Part shown: piece after piece, positions 18,651 to 26,893 of the stretch
Layout of the letters: every line of letters begins with the position of its first letter
Position numbering within the stretch: the first letter of the stretch is position 1
NCBI RefSeq assembly: GCF_003544875.1
Contig: NZ_CP032094.1
Span: forward strand, 1,426,001 to 1,490,000
Source: Vibrio alfacsensis
GTDB lineage: Bacteria > Pseudomonadota > Gammaproteobacteria > Enterobacterales > Vibrionaceae
Direction of reading: 5' to 3'
DNA length: 64,000 nucleotides
The notes under the pieces: generated by a model
Seen by the model: only the letters and a program-made list of their open reading frames with translations
The model's database searches: none
Told to the model about the DNA's origin: nothing
Position numbers and translations under genes: made by a program

Positions 18651-19466
18651 ATGAAATTACGCTCCTTGTTCTTAGCTTGCTCTTGTCTATTCACCGGAGT
18701 AGCCAATGCCGACTCCATCTCTCTACCTATCTGGAAAGAAGAAGCAGAAGCACTCGGCTACAACCTGCCAAAACCCTTTGGTCTAAACCTTAGCTACATG
18801 AGTATGGAGCAAGGTATTAATGTCAATTCCATCGCGTTGAAAAACGTCAAGCTGGGGCCTTTAAACTTAGACGGACTTCCATTAGAAGCGGGGGCAGGTA
18901 AACAAGCAACAGATGTTATGACCCTACGTGCCGATGTTTGGCTATTTCCTTTTTTAAACCTTTATGGATTAGTTGGAACGTTAGACGGCTACTCTGAAAC
19001 CACCGTTAAACTAAAAGCTTTTAGTCATACGTTACTTGAAACGCCTTTCCGCCTAGACCTGGATGGCTATACCTATGGCGGCGGCTTTGTTCTTGCTGGC
19101 GGTTACAAACAGCTATTTGCACTTGTCGATGCAAGTTATACCCAAACCAACCTGAATGTCATCGATGGCGCAATTGACGCTATTGTGGTATCTCCTCGAA
19201 TTGGTTATGACTTCAATAACCATGGTGTACCGGTGCGTTTTTGGGTCGGTACGATGTACCAAAATGTGGAACAAGAACTATCTGGAACGCTCAAGCAAGC
19301 GGGTATTAACCTATCCGGTCGTTTTGAAGTTAAACAACAATTAACTTCTGAATGGAATACCATCGCGGGTATGCAATATCAATTTAACGAAGATTGGTAT
19401 CTTCTTGGTGAAGCGGGCTTTGGCGATCGAAAAAGCATTTTCTTCTCTATCGATCGTCGATTCTAA
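18651..19466 (+). CDS. Predicted outer-membrane beta-barrel protein, unrecognised family
   Basis: A 271-residue exported protein: signal peptide to about residue 20 (VANADS), then amphipathic strands typical of an outer-membrane barrel, for example GGGFVLAGGYKQLFALVDAS and WYLLGEAGFGDR, ending in the aromatic C-terminal signature SIDRRF. I do not recognise the family. It is the first gene of an operon with a BamA/TamA-like barrel 12 bp downstream. The ATG at 18651 has GAAG 6 nt before it; starts at 18639 or earlier lack an SD. Role probably in outer-membrane lipid or envelope function, by context only. Confidence 0.72.
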   Translation: MKLRSLFLACSCLFTGVANADSISLPIWKEEAEALGYNLPKPFGLNLSYMSMEQGINVNSIALKNVKLGPLNLDGLPLEAGAGKQATDVMTLRADVWLFPFLNLYGLVGTLDGYSETTVKLKAFSHTLLETPFRLDLDGYTYGGGFVLAGGYKQLFALVDASYTQTNLNVIDGAIDAIVVSPRIGYDFNNHGVPVRFWVGTMYQNVEQELSGTLKQAGINLSGRFEVKQQLTSEWNTIAGMQYQFNEDWYLLGEAGFGDRKSIFFSIDRRF

Positions 19467-19478
19467 GGCAAAGACAAG

Positions 19479-20600
19479 ATGAAAGCATCGCACCACATCG
19501 CGATTACAGCGCTACTCTGTGCTCCGTATGCACTTGCAGAGCAAGCTGAGCCAAGCTTAATGGACGATATCTTGACTAAGCTAGGCTCTAGCGAAAGCGT
19601 AGACGAATCTAAATTGATCGATTGGGGCGTATTACCAGGACCATTCGTGAACCCAGAGCAAGGCTTTGGCATCGGCGTGGCAGCCGTTGGTTTATACACC
19701 CCTTATGATTGGCAAAAAGGCGATCCCTACTCCACTGTCACCGTAACGTCTTACGGTTCAACCTCGGGTTCTTATGGCTTGGGGCTGAACAATCGTACTT
19801 ACTTAAAAAGTGACAAGGTTCGTCTTCTCGGTGAGGCTTGGATCAGTCACACGCCGGGTTATTACTGGGGCATCGGGGCACAAGCAGCAGAAAACGAGCA
19901 AAACAAAGTACAGTATGAGGGCCAACGTTTACAGCTGAGCCCAAAAGTTGCGGTAGAAATCGCCCCCGATACCTATGCAAAACTGGGCTGGCAATGGCAA
20001 TCTTTTAGCAAAGTAGACGGGGTTGATGGCGATATTCTTCCATCCGAGGTGACCGATGCCACCAGCAGCGGTGTGTTACTTGGAATGGAATACGACACGC
20101 GCGATTTTGAGCCAAACCCAATGCAAGGGCAGTTTCTCGATATTGAATGGATTGCAAACCGCGATTCCCTTGGCAGTGATGAAAACTACGACAACCTCGT
20201 CGCCAACTACCGTTTATACCAACAATGGTCTGACACGACCATCATAGCGATGGAGGTATATTCGCAATCTATTTTTGGTGAGGCGCCTTGGTTTGATTAT
20301 GCCCAGTTGGGCGATGACCAGCGCATGCGTGGTTACTACCAAGGTCAATATCGCGATAAACATCAGCTTTCAACGCAAGTCGAGATTCGCCATACCATTG
20401 CAGGCCGCCATGGTGTGGTTGGTTGGCTAGGCGCCGGCAATATCGCACCAACTTATCACGACTTATTTGAAAGTAACTGGCTACCGACCGTAGGTGTGGG
20501 TTATCGCTTTGCCTTTAAAGCACGCATTAACGTTCGTGTCGATTTAGGTGTCGGTAAAGACAGCACTGGTTTTTATTTTCAAATTAATGAAGCATTCTAG
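19479..20600 (+). CDS. BamA/TamA-like outer-membrane barrel without POTRA domains
   Basis: A 373-residue outer-membrane protein with a signal peptide (to about residue 20, ALAE) and a barrel domain of the bacterial surface antigen (D15/Omp85) type. Evidence is the late MRGYYQGQY segment, corresponding to the conserved (V/I)RG(F/Y) lid-loop motif, YDTRD followed by P-x-x-G-x-x, and the terminal FYFQINEAF with C-terminal Phe. No POTRA repeats fit between signal peptide and barrel, so it resembles the short Omp85-like surface antigens. It is second in the TetR-linked operon. Confidence 0.78.
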   Translation: MKASHHIAITALLCAPYALAEQAEPSLMDDILTKLGSSESVDESKLIDWGVLPGPFVNPEQGFGIGVAAVGLYTPYDWQKGDPYSTVTVTSYGSTSGSYGLGLNNRTYLKSDKVRLLGEAWISHTPGYYWGIGAQAAENEQNKVQYEGQRLQLSPKVAVEIAPDTYAKLGWQWQSFSKVDGVDGDILPSEVTDATSSGVLLGMEYDTRDFEPNPMQGQFLDIEWIANRDSLGSDENYDNLVANYRLYQQWSDTTIIAMEVYSQSIFGEAPWFDYAQLGDDQRMRGYYQGQYRDKHQLSTQVEIRHTIAGRHGVVGWLGAGNIAPTYHDLFESNWLPTVGVGYRFAFKARINVRVDLGVGKDSTGFYFQINEAF

Positions 20601-20609
20601 GAGTAGGGT

Positions 20610-21674
20610 TTGAAAAAAACAGCACTATTACTACTGAGCCTTTGTAGTGGATTCGCCCAAGCACAAGAATTGAAAGCGCCTATCGGTGTTAGACCATGCT
20701 GTGCTTTCGGGGTTGATCTCAAAGCCCAACTAGGAAGCGTGCCTGTCCCATTTTTTTCACTTGAGAATGTAGTATCAAGCAACGAAGTAGGTACTCACCA
20801 CTACAACGATGGTAGTGCATCCGTATCTGGTAGCTTTCTTGGCTTCAACGAAGAGGCCAATGGCATTATCTTTACCGAACTCGGTGGTTTTATTGATACC
20901 GCACATGTGCGTGATACAGCCGATTACACCTACTACCTATTTCAATTGAATCGACATTATCTAGGTCGCGCTGCGCACTTAGATTTACCCGCAGAATTGC
21001 GTGTGCGTAGAATTCATTGGTATCACCAAAACGTCAAGTTGTCAGAGCAAGAACAAATTAAGCGCAGCGCTAAAGCTGCGGCGCTCACTGCGTTTCGTTT
21101 TGCACAATGGCATGAGATTGCCCAATGGTTTGGTATGGTTTCCGTTAGCGGCTTTAAAGAATTGGCATCGGCATTCTCTTCGGAAGATCTCTATTCCAAC
21201 ATGCTAGGTGCGACACTCGCAAAGCAAGTTTTAATGAGAAATCCAGACCTTAATCAAAAAGCATTTTCTAAAGCGATGGATACGGCATTTCAGCGCGCGC
21301 TTAACGATCTAAAAGCACAGCCGAGAAGCATTACTAAGGAAAAAATTCAGCAGCTGGATGGGACATGGTGGGACAGCTCTAGGCGCTTGCCGGATAAATG
21401 GGTGGTACGATTCCGCGATTATCATTTAGCACTCGACTTAACTCCGAATTACCCAGGAGCCAATCATTCATTGTCATTATCAGAATACTTTGATGATAAG
21501 CAACCCATTGAACAATGGATGAGCGTGGAGTTTATTGCCAATCGACAAGAAAAAGCGTTCTCTTCATTACCTAAATCAATGACATCTCAGGCCATTTGGA
21601 CCTCAGATGATTTTCAAACATTGGCTGATTTCGCCCGTTCAATTGATGATAAAGCACGCCCAACACTAAAATAA
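20610..21674 (+). CDS. Exported DUF4056-like protein
   Basis: A 354-residue periplasmic or outer-membrane-associated protein: signal peptide to about residue 19 (AQAQ), then RPCCAFG and the striking GGFIDTAHVRDTADYTYYL and HEIAQWFG segments. I associate these with the DUF4056 family, with moderate certainty. The conserved His/Glu/Asp residues could form a metal or catalytic site, but no activity is known. It starts at TTG, with AGGAG overlapping the upstream stop codon, so it is translationally coupled to the barrel gene. Third gene of the TetR-linked envelope operon. Confidence 0.7.
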   Translation: MKKTALLLLSLCSGFAQAQELKAPIGVRPCCAFGVDLKAQLGSVPVPFFSLENVVSSNEVGTHHYNDGSASVSGSFLGFNEEANGIIFTELGGFIDTAHVRDTADYTYYLFQLNRHYLGRAAHLDLPAELRVRRIHWYHQNVKLSEQEQIKRSAKAAALTAFRFAQWHEIAQWFGMVSVSGFKELASAFSSEDLYSNMLGATLAKQVLMRNPDLNQKAFSKAMDTAFQRALNDLKAQPRSITKEKIQQLDGTWWDSSRRLPDKWVVRFRDYHLALDLTPNYPGANHSLSLSEYFDDKQPIEQWMSVEFIANRQEKAFSSLPKSMTSQAIWTSDDFQTLADFARSIDDKARPTLK

Positions 21675-21694
21675 TCAGCGTCAATATTGAATAA

Positions 21695-21723
21695 ACGATG
21701 CCTATTTATGCACTAGGCATCGT
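21695..21723 (+). terminator. Terminator of the envelope operon
   Basis: ACGATGCCTA (21695-21704) pairs with TAGGCATCGT (21714-21723) around a 9-nt loop, followed by a T-rich stretch, 20 nt after the operon's last stop. Confidence 0.85.
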
Positions 21724-21868
21724 CATTTATTTTGGTATGCAATACGTTGGTTACTCACCACAAATGTAAGAAAACATTTCTACTGGTTGTATATTCCATT
21801 AATTTGTTGCAATTTAGGTATTCACACCACCAAATAAGTTAAATGATGGTTAAAATAACCAATTAAAA

Positions 21869-21884
21869 AGTGACCATAATCACA
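21869..21884 (+). promoter_or_regulatory. CRP-like site upstream of the symporter gene
   Basis: AGTGA-CCATAA-TCACA matches the CRP core at nine of ten positions, 108 nt before the symporter start. It fits catabolite control of dicarboxylate or amino acid uptake. The remaining leader (21724-21991) shows nothing else I can name. Confidence 0.6.
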
Positions 21885-21991
21885 TCTAAAGATCATTCAG
21901 AGGATTATTCTTTCGCATTTTTTCACTCCGCTGCTAACCTGCTCGCCGCCTTGAAGTGAACTTAAGGTGCATAACTATAAGGAGTGTTCTC

Positions 21992-23302
21992 ATGAATACC
22001 AAGAAACCGATGTCGCTCACCAGCCGCGTAATTTTAGGTATGGTAGCGGGTATCTTGACAGGATTTGCAATTCGCACACTTTTTGCCGACAACGGATTTG
22101 TCGACGCATACATTGTTAATGGATTATTCGAAGTTGGTGGACAGATCTTCGTTGCCAGCTTAAAAATGCTTGTTGTACCGCTCGTATTTGTTTCGCTAGT
22201 TTGTGGTACCAGCTCTCTAAAAGACCTATCTACATTGGGTCGCATGGGTGGTAAAACCCTTGCTTTCTACGTAGCGACAACGGCTATCGCAATCACTCTT
22301 GCTCTAACCATGGGTACGTTATTCCAGCCGGGTGCTGGTGCAGACCTAACCGCAGCAAGTTCATTCAAATCAGCAGAAGCGCCATCGTTGGGTCAGGTGA
22401 TCATTGATATGTTCCCAACTAACCCAATAAGCGCAATGGCAGAAGGTAAAACCCTGCAAGTTATCGTGTTTGCCGTACTATTCGGTATCGCGATTAGTGC
22501 TGCGGGTAAGCCAGGTGAACGTATTGCCGCTTTCTTCTCTGATCTGAATGAAGTGATCATGAAATTGGTTGCGATTCTGATGAACCTAGCACCTTACGGT
22601 GTGTTCTTCCTAATGGCGAAGCTGTTTACAAGTCTTGGTCTAAGCGCAATCTTCAACCTTGCTGAATACTTCGTTGTACTAGCAGGTACGCTCTTGCTGC
22701 ACGGTCTTGTGACTTACAGCTTGATGCTAAAAGGCTTCACTGGTCTAAACCCAATTACGTTCCTACGTAAGATGGAAGACGCAATCATGTTTGCTTTCTC
22801 TACGGCATCATCGAACGCGACCATTCCAGTGACAATGGAAACGGCTAAGCACCGCATGGGTGTTGAGAACCGCGTATCATCGTTCACCGTACCGCTAGGT
22901 GCAACCGTGAACATGGACGGCACGGCGATCATGCAAGGTGTGGCGACAGCGTTCATCGCACAGGCATTCAACATCGACCTAACTATGGGTGACTACCTAA
23001 TGGTTATCATGACGGCAACATTGGCGTCTATCGGTACCGCAGGTGTTCCTGGTGTTGGTCTCGTCATGTTGGCGATGGTATTGAACCAAGTAGGTCTGCC
23101 TCTAGAGGGCATCGCACTTATCATGGGTGTTGACCGTCTGCTTGATATGATTCGTACCGCAGTTAACATCACCGGTGACAGCGCAGTGACTATCATTGTT
23201 GCTAAATCGGAAGGCGCATTAGATGAAGCGCGCTTTAACGACCCTGCTGCAGGTGTCGCTGAAGAAGAAGTGCACTGGAAACAAGCTCAAACTCAAAGTT
23301 AA
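21992..23302 (+). CDS. Dicarboxylate/amino acid:cation (DAACS) symporter
   Basis: A 436-residue inner-membrane secondary transporter of the glutamate/dicarboxylate (GltPh) family. The hairpin HP1 Ser-rich motif STASSNATIPV, the TM7 NMDGTA motif, HP2 TLASIGTAGVPG and the TM8 DRLLDMIRTAVNITGDS substrate/cation site are all present. The last motif with an Arg and Asp fits acidic substrates such as glutamate, aspartate or C4-dicarboxylates; exact substrate unresolved. AAGGAG is 7 nt before the ATG at 21992. Monocistronic with its own CRP-like site and strong terminator. Confidence 0.93.
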   Translation: MNTKKPMSLTSRVILGMVAGILTGFAIRTLFADNGFVDAYIVNGLFEVGGQIFVASLKMLVVPLVFVSLVCGTSSLKDLSTLGRMGGKTLAFYVATTAIAITLALTMGTLFQPGAGADLTAASSFKSAEAPSLGQVIIDMFPTNPISAMAEGKTLQVIVFAVLFGIAISAAGKPGERIAAFFSDLNEVIMKLVAILMNLAPYGVFFLMAKLFTSLGLSAIFNLAEYFVVLAGTLLLHGLVTYSLMLKGFTGLNPITFLRKMEDAIMFAFSTASSNATIPVTMETAKHRMGVENRVSSFTVPLGATVNMDGTAIMQGVATAFIAQAFNIDLTMGDYLMVIMTATLASIGTAGVPGVGLVMLAMVLNQVGLPLEGIALIMGVDRLLDMIRTAVNITGDSAVTIIVAKSEGALDEARFNDPAAGVAEEEVHWKQAQTQS

Positions 23303-23327
23303 GCGAATTCAATATCCTGTCTAAATG

Positions 23328-23356
23328 AAAGCCCCGATGGAACCATCGGGGCTTTT
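23328..23356. terminator. Strong intrinsic terminator after the symporter gene
   Basis: AAGCCCCGATGG and CCATCGGGGCTT form a 12-bp perfect stem with a 2-nt spacer, followed by TTGTTG. Confidence 0.93.
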
Positions 23357-23382
23357 GTTGTTTTGAGTCTCGGTACACTTTG

Positions 23383-23462
23383 TTTTGTGATGCATTCGTT
23401 TTCTGACGCATTAGCTTTCTGATGTACTGTTTTTTTGAACCAATCGTTTTTTGACCCATTGG
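23383..23462. repeat. Five tandem degenerate 16-bp units
   Basis: Units begin at 23383, 23399, 23415, 23431 and 23447, consensus TTTTCTGACGCATTCG. The first two are TTTTGTGATGCATTCG and TTTTCTGACGCATTAG. Period is exactly 16 through all five. It lies between the convergent symporter and DUF1232 genes. Confidence 0.75.
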
Positions 23463-23493
23463 AGGTTTGGAGAGGTTTAAATAGATAGCAACC

Positions 23494-23868
23494 TTACTCC
23501 GTCATCGAAGTCAGCTTTTCTCTCGCTTGTTCTTCATGCTCTTCAGTAATCGCATTTCCAACCGAGTTTGCCGCTAAAGTCAGGGCGGCCATGTCATCGG
23601 TAAAGCCAACGCCGGCTAGCATATCTGGCACCATATCGGTCGGTAACACAAAGTAAGCCAAAGCCCCACCGAGAACAGCTTTGTGTCGTGTCGCCGTTTT
23701 AGAATCCGTCATTGCAAGCCAAGACTTAATACCCATCACGGCAATTTCTTCACCGGCTTTCTTAACGGAATTTTTCATTTTACGCCAGAACGTCTTCTCA
23801 TCTGGCGCTTTCATTGTTTGGTCAATGGCGTCATTAGGCGTCGACGGTAAAGACACATTGGTTGTCAT
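23494..23868 (-). CDS. YkvA/DUF1232 family protein
   Basis: A 124-residue small protein with the DUF1232 core at residues about 62-100 (KAVLGGALAYFVLPTDMVPD, then GFTDDMAAL). This short segment is a membrane-associated helical pair found in YkvA-like proteins; function is unknown. The N-terminal 50 residues are charged and probably cytoplasmic. It stands alone, with no operon partner. Confidence 0.88.
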   Translation of the reverse strand: MTTNVSLPSTPNDAIDQTMKAPDEKTFWRKMKNSVKKAGEEIAVMGIKSWLAMTDSKTATRHKAVLGGALAYFVLPTDMVPDMLAGVGFTDDMAALTLAANSVGNAITEEHEEQAREKLTSMTE

Positions 23869-23975
23869 TGTTGTCTCCGAAATTTATGACTGTAGCAAAC
23901 ATATTATATAAGTAAATCTGAACGTAAAATTAATAATGAACGCTGATAACGGAAAAGAAATTTAATAGGCTAAAA

Positions 23976-24004
23976 GAAAAATCCCAAACCGAAGTTTGGG
24001 GATT
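23976..24004 (-). terminator. Terminator of the yjiH-yjiG-peptidase operon
   Basis: On the minus strand ATCCCCAAAC pairs with GTTTGGGAT around a C(TTCG)G tetraloop, followed by TTTTTC. It lies 57 nt after the peptidase stop. Confidence 0.88.
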
Positions 24005-24060
24005 ACCTTTAGAGAGCCAAGCTTTGAGCTAAACCGCTTATCTAGTTTTAACTAATAAGC

Positions 24061-25185
24061 TTATTGAGCCATCTTCTCTAGTACACGCATCAGCATTTTG
24101 ATGCGCGGTTCAATGGATTCAAGCAACAAGTACTCTTGGTCACTGTGGAAACCTGCGCCAATTGGACCTAAACCATCTAACGTTGGTACGCCTAGAATCG
24201 CCGTGTTGTTTGCATCTGAACCACCACCTACTTCATGCCATTTGATGTCAATCGCAAGCTCTTGAGCGGTTTCTTCTACCAAAGCCATCAAACTGTCTGT
24301 TTTTGAGCTAGGGATCATAGATGGCTTATACGCTTCGCGAGTCAAACTGATACTGACACCATCAACAAACGGCGTAGTAACCAAACCATTTAGCTTACTG
24401 TCGACATCATCGTACTCTTCATTGCTCCAAAAACGCACATCAACAATCGCTTCCGCCTGTTCAGGAACAATATTTGCGCCATTGCCGCCAGAAACGACAC
24501 CAACATTGAGTGTTGTACCAGATTCAAAATTGGTCATCGCATTGATTGCCAAAATCCAGTTCGCCATCTCTGTGATTGCACTGCGGCCATTCTCTGGTTC
24601 GTTACCTGCGTGTGCAGCAACACCATTAAAAGTGATTTTGTAACACGCCATGCCTTTGCGTGCTTTCACTAGACCGCCGTCCGCGCGCGCTGCCTCACAA
24701 ACCAACACGTTCTTCGCGTCTTTTGCTACCGATTGAATCCAGTCAACAGAATCCAAAGATCCAGTTTCTTCATCTGGGTTCATGCACACAGCAATAGACA
24801 GCTTACCCAACACCGCTTGGTCTAGATTACGCATCGCATACACGATGTTAAGCAAGCCAGACTTCATATCCGATACACCCGGACCGTAAGCTTTCTCAGC
24901 GTCTTGAGACATTGGACGTAGCTCTGCCGTACCGACAGGGAAGACCGTATCCATGTGACCGATCAGCATTACATCGATGTGCTCAGCTTCCGGCTGGTTA
25001 CGAACTTCAAGACCGACACCCGCTTTGCCACAGTCGATGCGCTTTACGCTCCAACCAGACATCGCTTCATACTTCTCTTCAAATTGAGAAGCAATAAACT
25101 CAATACCGTCCGTTGTGTAAGTGCCACAATCAACGTTAATGAGTGGGCGCAGCTCTTCAAGATAGTCATTTAGAGAGAATTGCAT
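24061..25185 (-). CDS. M20 family metallopeptidase (carboxypeptidase G2-like)
   Basis: A 374-residue zinc aminoacylase/carboxypeptidase. Metal-binding and catalytic motifs are visible: GHMDTVFPVG, GPGVSDMKSG, the catalytic Glu in NPDEETGS, AHAGNEPENGRSA in the dimerisation domain and FHSDQEYL near the end. It resembles glutamate carboxypeptidases that remove C-terminal glutamate. No signal peptide, so it acts in the cytoplasm. It is last in an operon with yjiH and yjiG (9-nt gap, TAGGAG upstream), which suggests that the YjiHG pair imports or exports its peptide or acyl-amino-acid substrate. Confidence 0.9.
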   Translation of the reverse strand: MQFSLNDYLEELRPLINVDCGTYTTDGIEFIASQFEEKYEAMSGWSVKRIDCGKAGVGLEVRNQPEAEHIDVMLIGHMDTVFPVGTAELRPMSQDAEKAYGPGVSDMKSGLLNIVYAMRNLDQAVLGKLSIAVCMNPDEETGSLDSVDWIQSVAKDAKNVLVCEAARADGGLVKARKGMACYKITFNGVAAHAGNEPENGRSAITEMANWILAINAMTNFESGTTLNVGVVSGGNGANIVPEQAEAIVDVRFWSNEEYDDVDSKLNGLVTTPFVDGVSISLTREAYKPSMIPSSKTDSLMALVEETAQELAIDIKWHEVGGGSDANNTAILGVPTLDGLGPIGAGFHSDQEYLLLESIEPRIKMLMRVLEKMAQ

Positions 25186-25194
25186 GGCTCACTC

Positions 25195-25662
25195 CTAGAC
25201 AAACAGGTTCATGACTAGCATTGCACCAAACGCGTTCAATACTGAGATTGCAATCATGATTGGGATGTAACGACCTTCCGTTCCGATAGGACCCATGATA
25301 CGGCCCATATACTGAACTTGAGAACCCATTAGGTAGATAGCAGGCGCTAGAATCGCAATGTGTGTACCGTTAAGAATACCCTGATCGAACAGAGTGATAA
25401 CCACACCGACTGCACCGCCCATCGACATCCAAGCACCGATAAGTACTGCAGCTGCTTCACCCGGAAGACCAAACACCGCCATGATTGGAGAAAACACCGT
25501 GCCCATCAGATCCAACGCGCCTGTGATTTGCAGCGCTTTGATGATAACGAACGCCATCAATACGTTAGGAACCGTAGAGGTAGTCGCAATCACCCAACCT
25601 TTCTTAGCACCCTCGACGAAGATATCCGTCACCATTGGTTTTTTCGCTTTTACGTCACCCAT
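25195..25662 (-). CDS. yjiG: YjiG family membrane protein (nucleoside-recognition/Gate domain)
   Basis: A 155-residue inner-membrane protein with four hydrophobic segments, matching E. coli YjiG and the spore maturation protein B type Gate domain. Its start overlaps the yjiH stop (TAATG), so it is coupled to it. In E. coli yjiH-yjiG lie beside iadA (isoaspartyl dipeptidase); here an M20 peptidase takes that place, supporting a peptide-related transport role, which is an inference. Confidence 0.88.
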   Translation of the reverse strand: MGDVKAKKPMVTDIFVEGAKKGWVIATTSTVPNVLMAFVIIKALQITGALDLMGTVFSPIMAVFGLPGEAAAVLIGAWMSMGGAVGVVITLFDQGILNGTHIAILAPAIYLMGSQVQYMGRIMGPIGTEGRYIPIMIAISVLNAFGAMLVMNLFV

Positions 25663-26402
25663 TATGCCGTCTCCTCTTTTAGGTTCTCAGATTTGTTTTG
25701 GTCTTGTTTATCTTCTTTACCTTCCGTGATGTTTAGGTAGATACGGAATAGGTTCGCACCGATGATCTTAAATGCGAACATCACCACAACCGCCAAACCA
25801 ATTGAAGACGTAACCGCTAGAGAACCGTCTGCCATCGTTAGCGTAAACAGAACTGCACCTGATGAGAAGAAGTTAACGATGGTTGCGCCCGCCGTAAACT
25901 GGAACATCGTGAATACGTCAGTTTCGCGTTTCGTTAGGTGACCTTCATCTTTTAACTGACGCGTCATCGCCGCACCAGCATCGGTACTTTGTAAAGAAGC
26001 AATCAAAGCCAGACCAGAGTTACCAGGGATACCCATTAGAGGACGTAGCAGAGGCGTTAGAAGTTTACGAGCCGCTTCAAGCGCACCGTAGTGCTCAAGA
26101 ACGTTGATCATACCTAGCGCGAACATAACGGTTGGGATCAAAGTAAGCGCAAAAATGAAACCGTCACGAGCACCGCTACCACCAGTACCACGGAATGACG
26201 TCGTCGCCGCTTGTACTGCACCATCCGCACCTTCCGTTACGCCGTACGCAACTTTACCAAAAGAGCCATTAAGAGTCGTAAAGTCAAATACACCGTACCA
26301 TTCGTTCGATTGCATGAGACCAGAGAAGAACACAACAGCAAACGCAAGTGCAATGTAGCACCCGATCGTCACCTTGCGTTCAGATTGAACAGGGTTTGTC
26401 AT
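25662..26402 (-). CDS. yjiH: YjiH family membrane protein (nucleoside-recognition/Gate domain)
   Basis: A 246-residue inner-membrane protein with about six segments, first gene of the yjiH-yjiG-M20 operon. The family segment LRPLMGIPGNSGLALIASLQ and the following TDAGAAMTRQLK are clear. AGGTG lies 5 nt before the ATG at 26402; an upstream in-frame start lacks support. Together with YjiG it probably forms a two-component transporter. A CRP-like site and an inverted repeat (CTATATGTGT / ACACATAG, 26411-26436) lie in its leader. Confidence 0.88.
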   Translation of the reverse strand: MTNPVQSERKVTIGCYIALAFAVVFFSGLMQSNEWYGVFDFTTLNGSFGKVAYGVTEGADGAVQAATTSFRGTGGSGARDGFIFALTLIPTVMFALGMINVLEHYGALEAARKLLTPLLRPLMGIPGNSGLALIASLQSTDAGAAMTRQLKDEGHLTKRETDVFTMFQFTAGATIVNFFSSGAVLFTLTMADGSLAVTSSIGLAVVVMFAFKIIGANLFRIYLNITEGKEDKQDQNKSENLKEETA

Positions 26403-26523
26403 AAATTCACCTATATGTGTGGAACAGAACACATAGATGATCCCTTGAAGTACGTGCTAGAGAGATGATCGAAATCAATCCGTTTGCCGAACAGAGGCCT
26501 TACCTAGTTGTGAAGTTTTATTT

Positions 26524-26539
26524 TATGATTTGAATCACA
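26524..26539 (-). promoter_or_regulatory. CRP-like site upstream of yjiH
   Basis: TATGA-TTTGAA-TCACA, nine of ten core positions, 122 nt before the yjiH start. The gap 26403-26893 otherwise holds only AT-rich DNA and the malS terminator. Confidence 0.5.
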
Positions 26540-26811
26540 TTTAAAAGATAATAAATATTTATTACGACAACAAAGCGTATTTATCTAAAACGAATGCACC
26601 ATTCAATACGTTAAATTACAACGTTAATTGTTGATGAAATATAACTGAAGCACATTATTTGCCCCAAGATAAAAACGAAACTTATACACATATCTTATTG
26701 TTTAAACGCTCTTTTAATGGATGAATAAAAATTTTGAAACGACTGTATTTTGTTCAAAACCTCACCACCATCGTTTATTTAGTGAACATCGTTTATTTCG
26801 TGAAATAGCCT

Positions 26812-26853
26812 AAAAATAAAAGAGCCTTTCCAGGGAGGACCAAAGAAAGGCTC
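26812..26853 (-). terminator. Terminator of malS
   Basis: On the minus strand GAGCCTTTC and GAAAGGCTC form a 9-bp stem with a 14-nt loop, followed by TTTTATTTTTA. Confidence 0.88.
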
Positions 26854-26893
26854 ATGAGCGGTTTTTAATCAAAATATAAACGCTTACGCGGCG

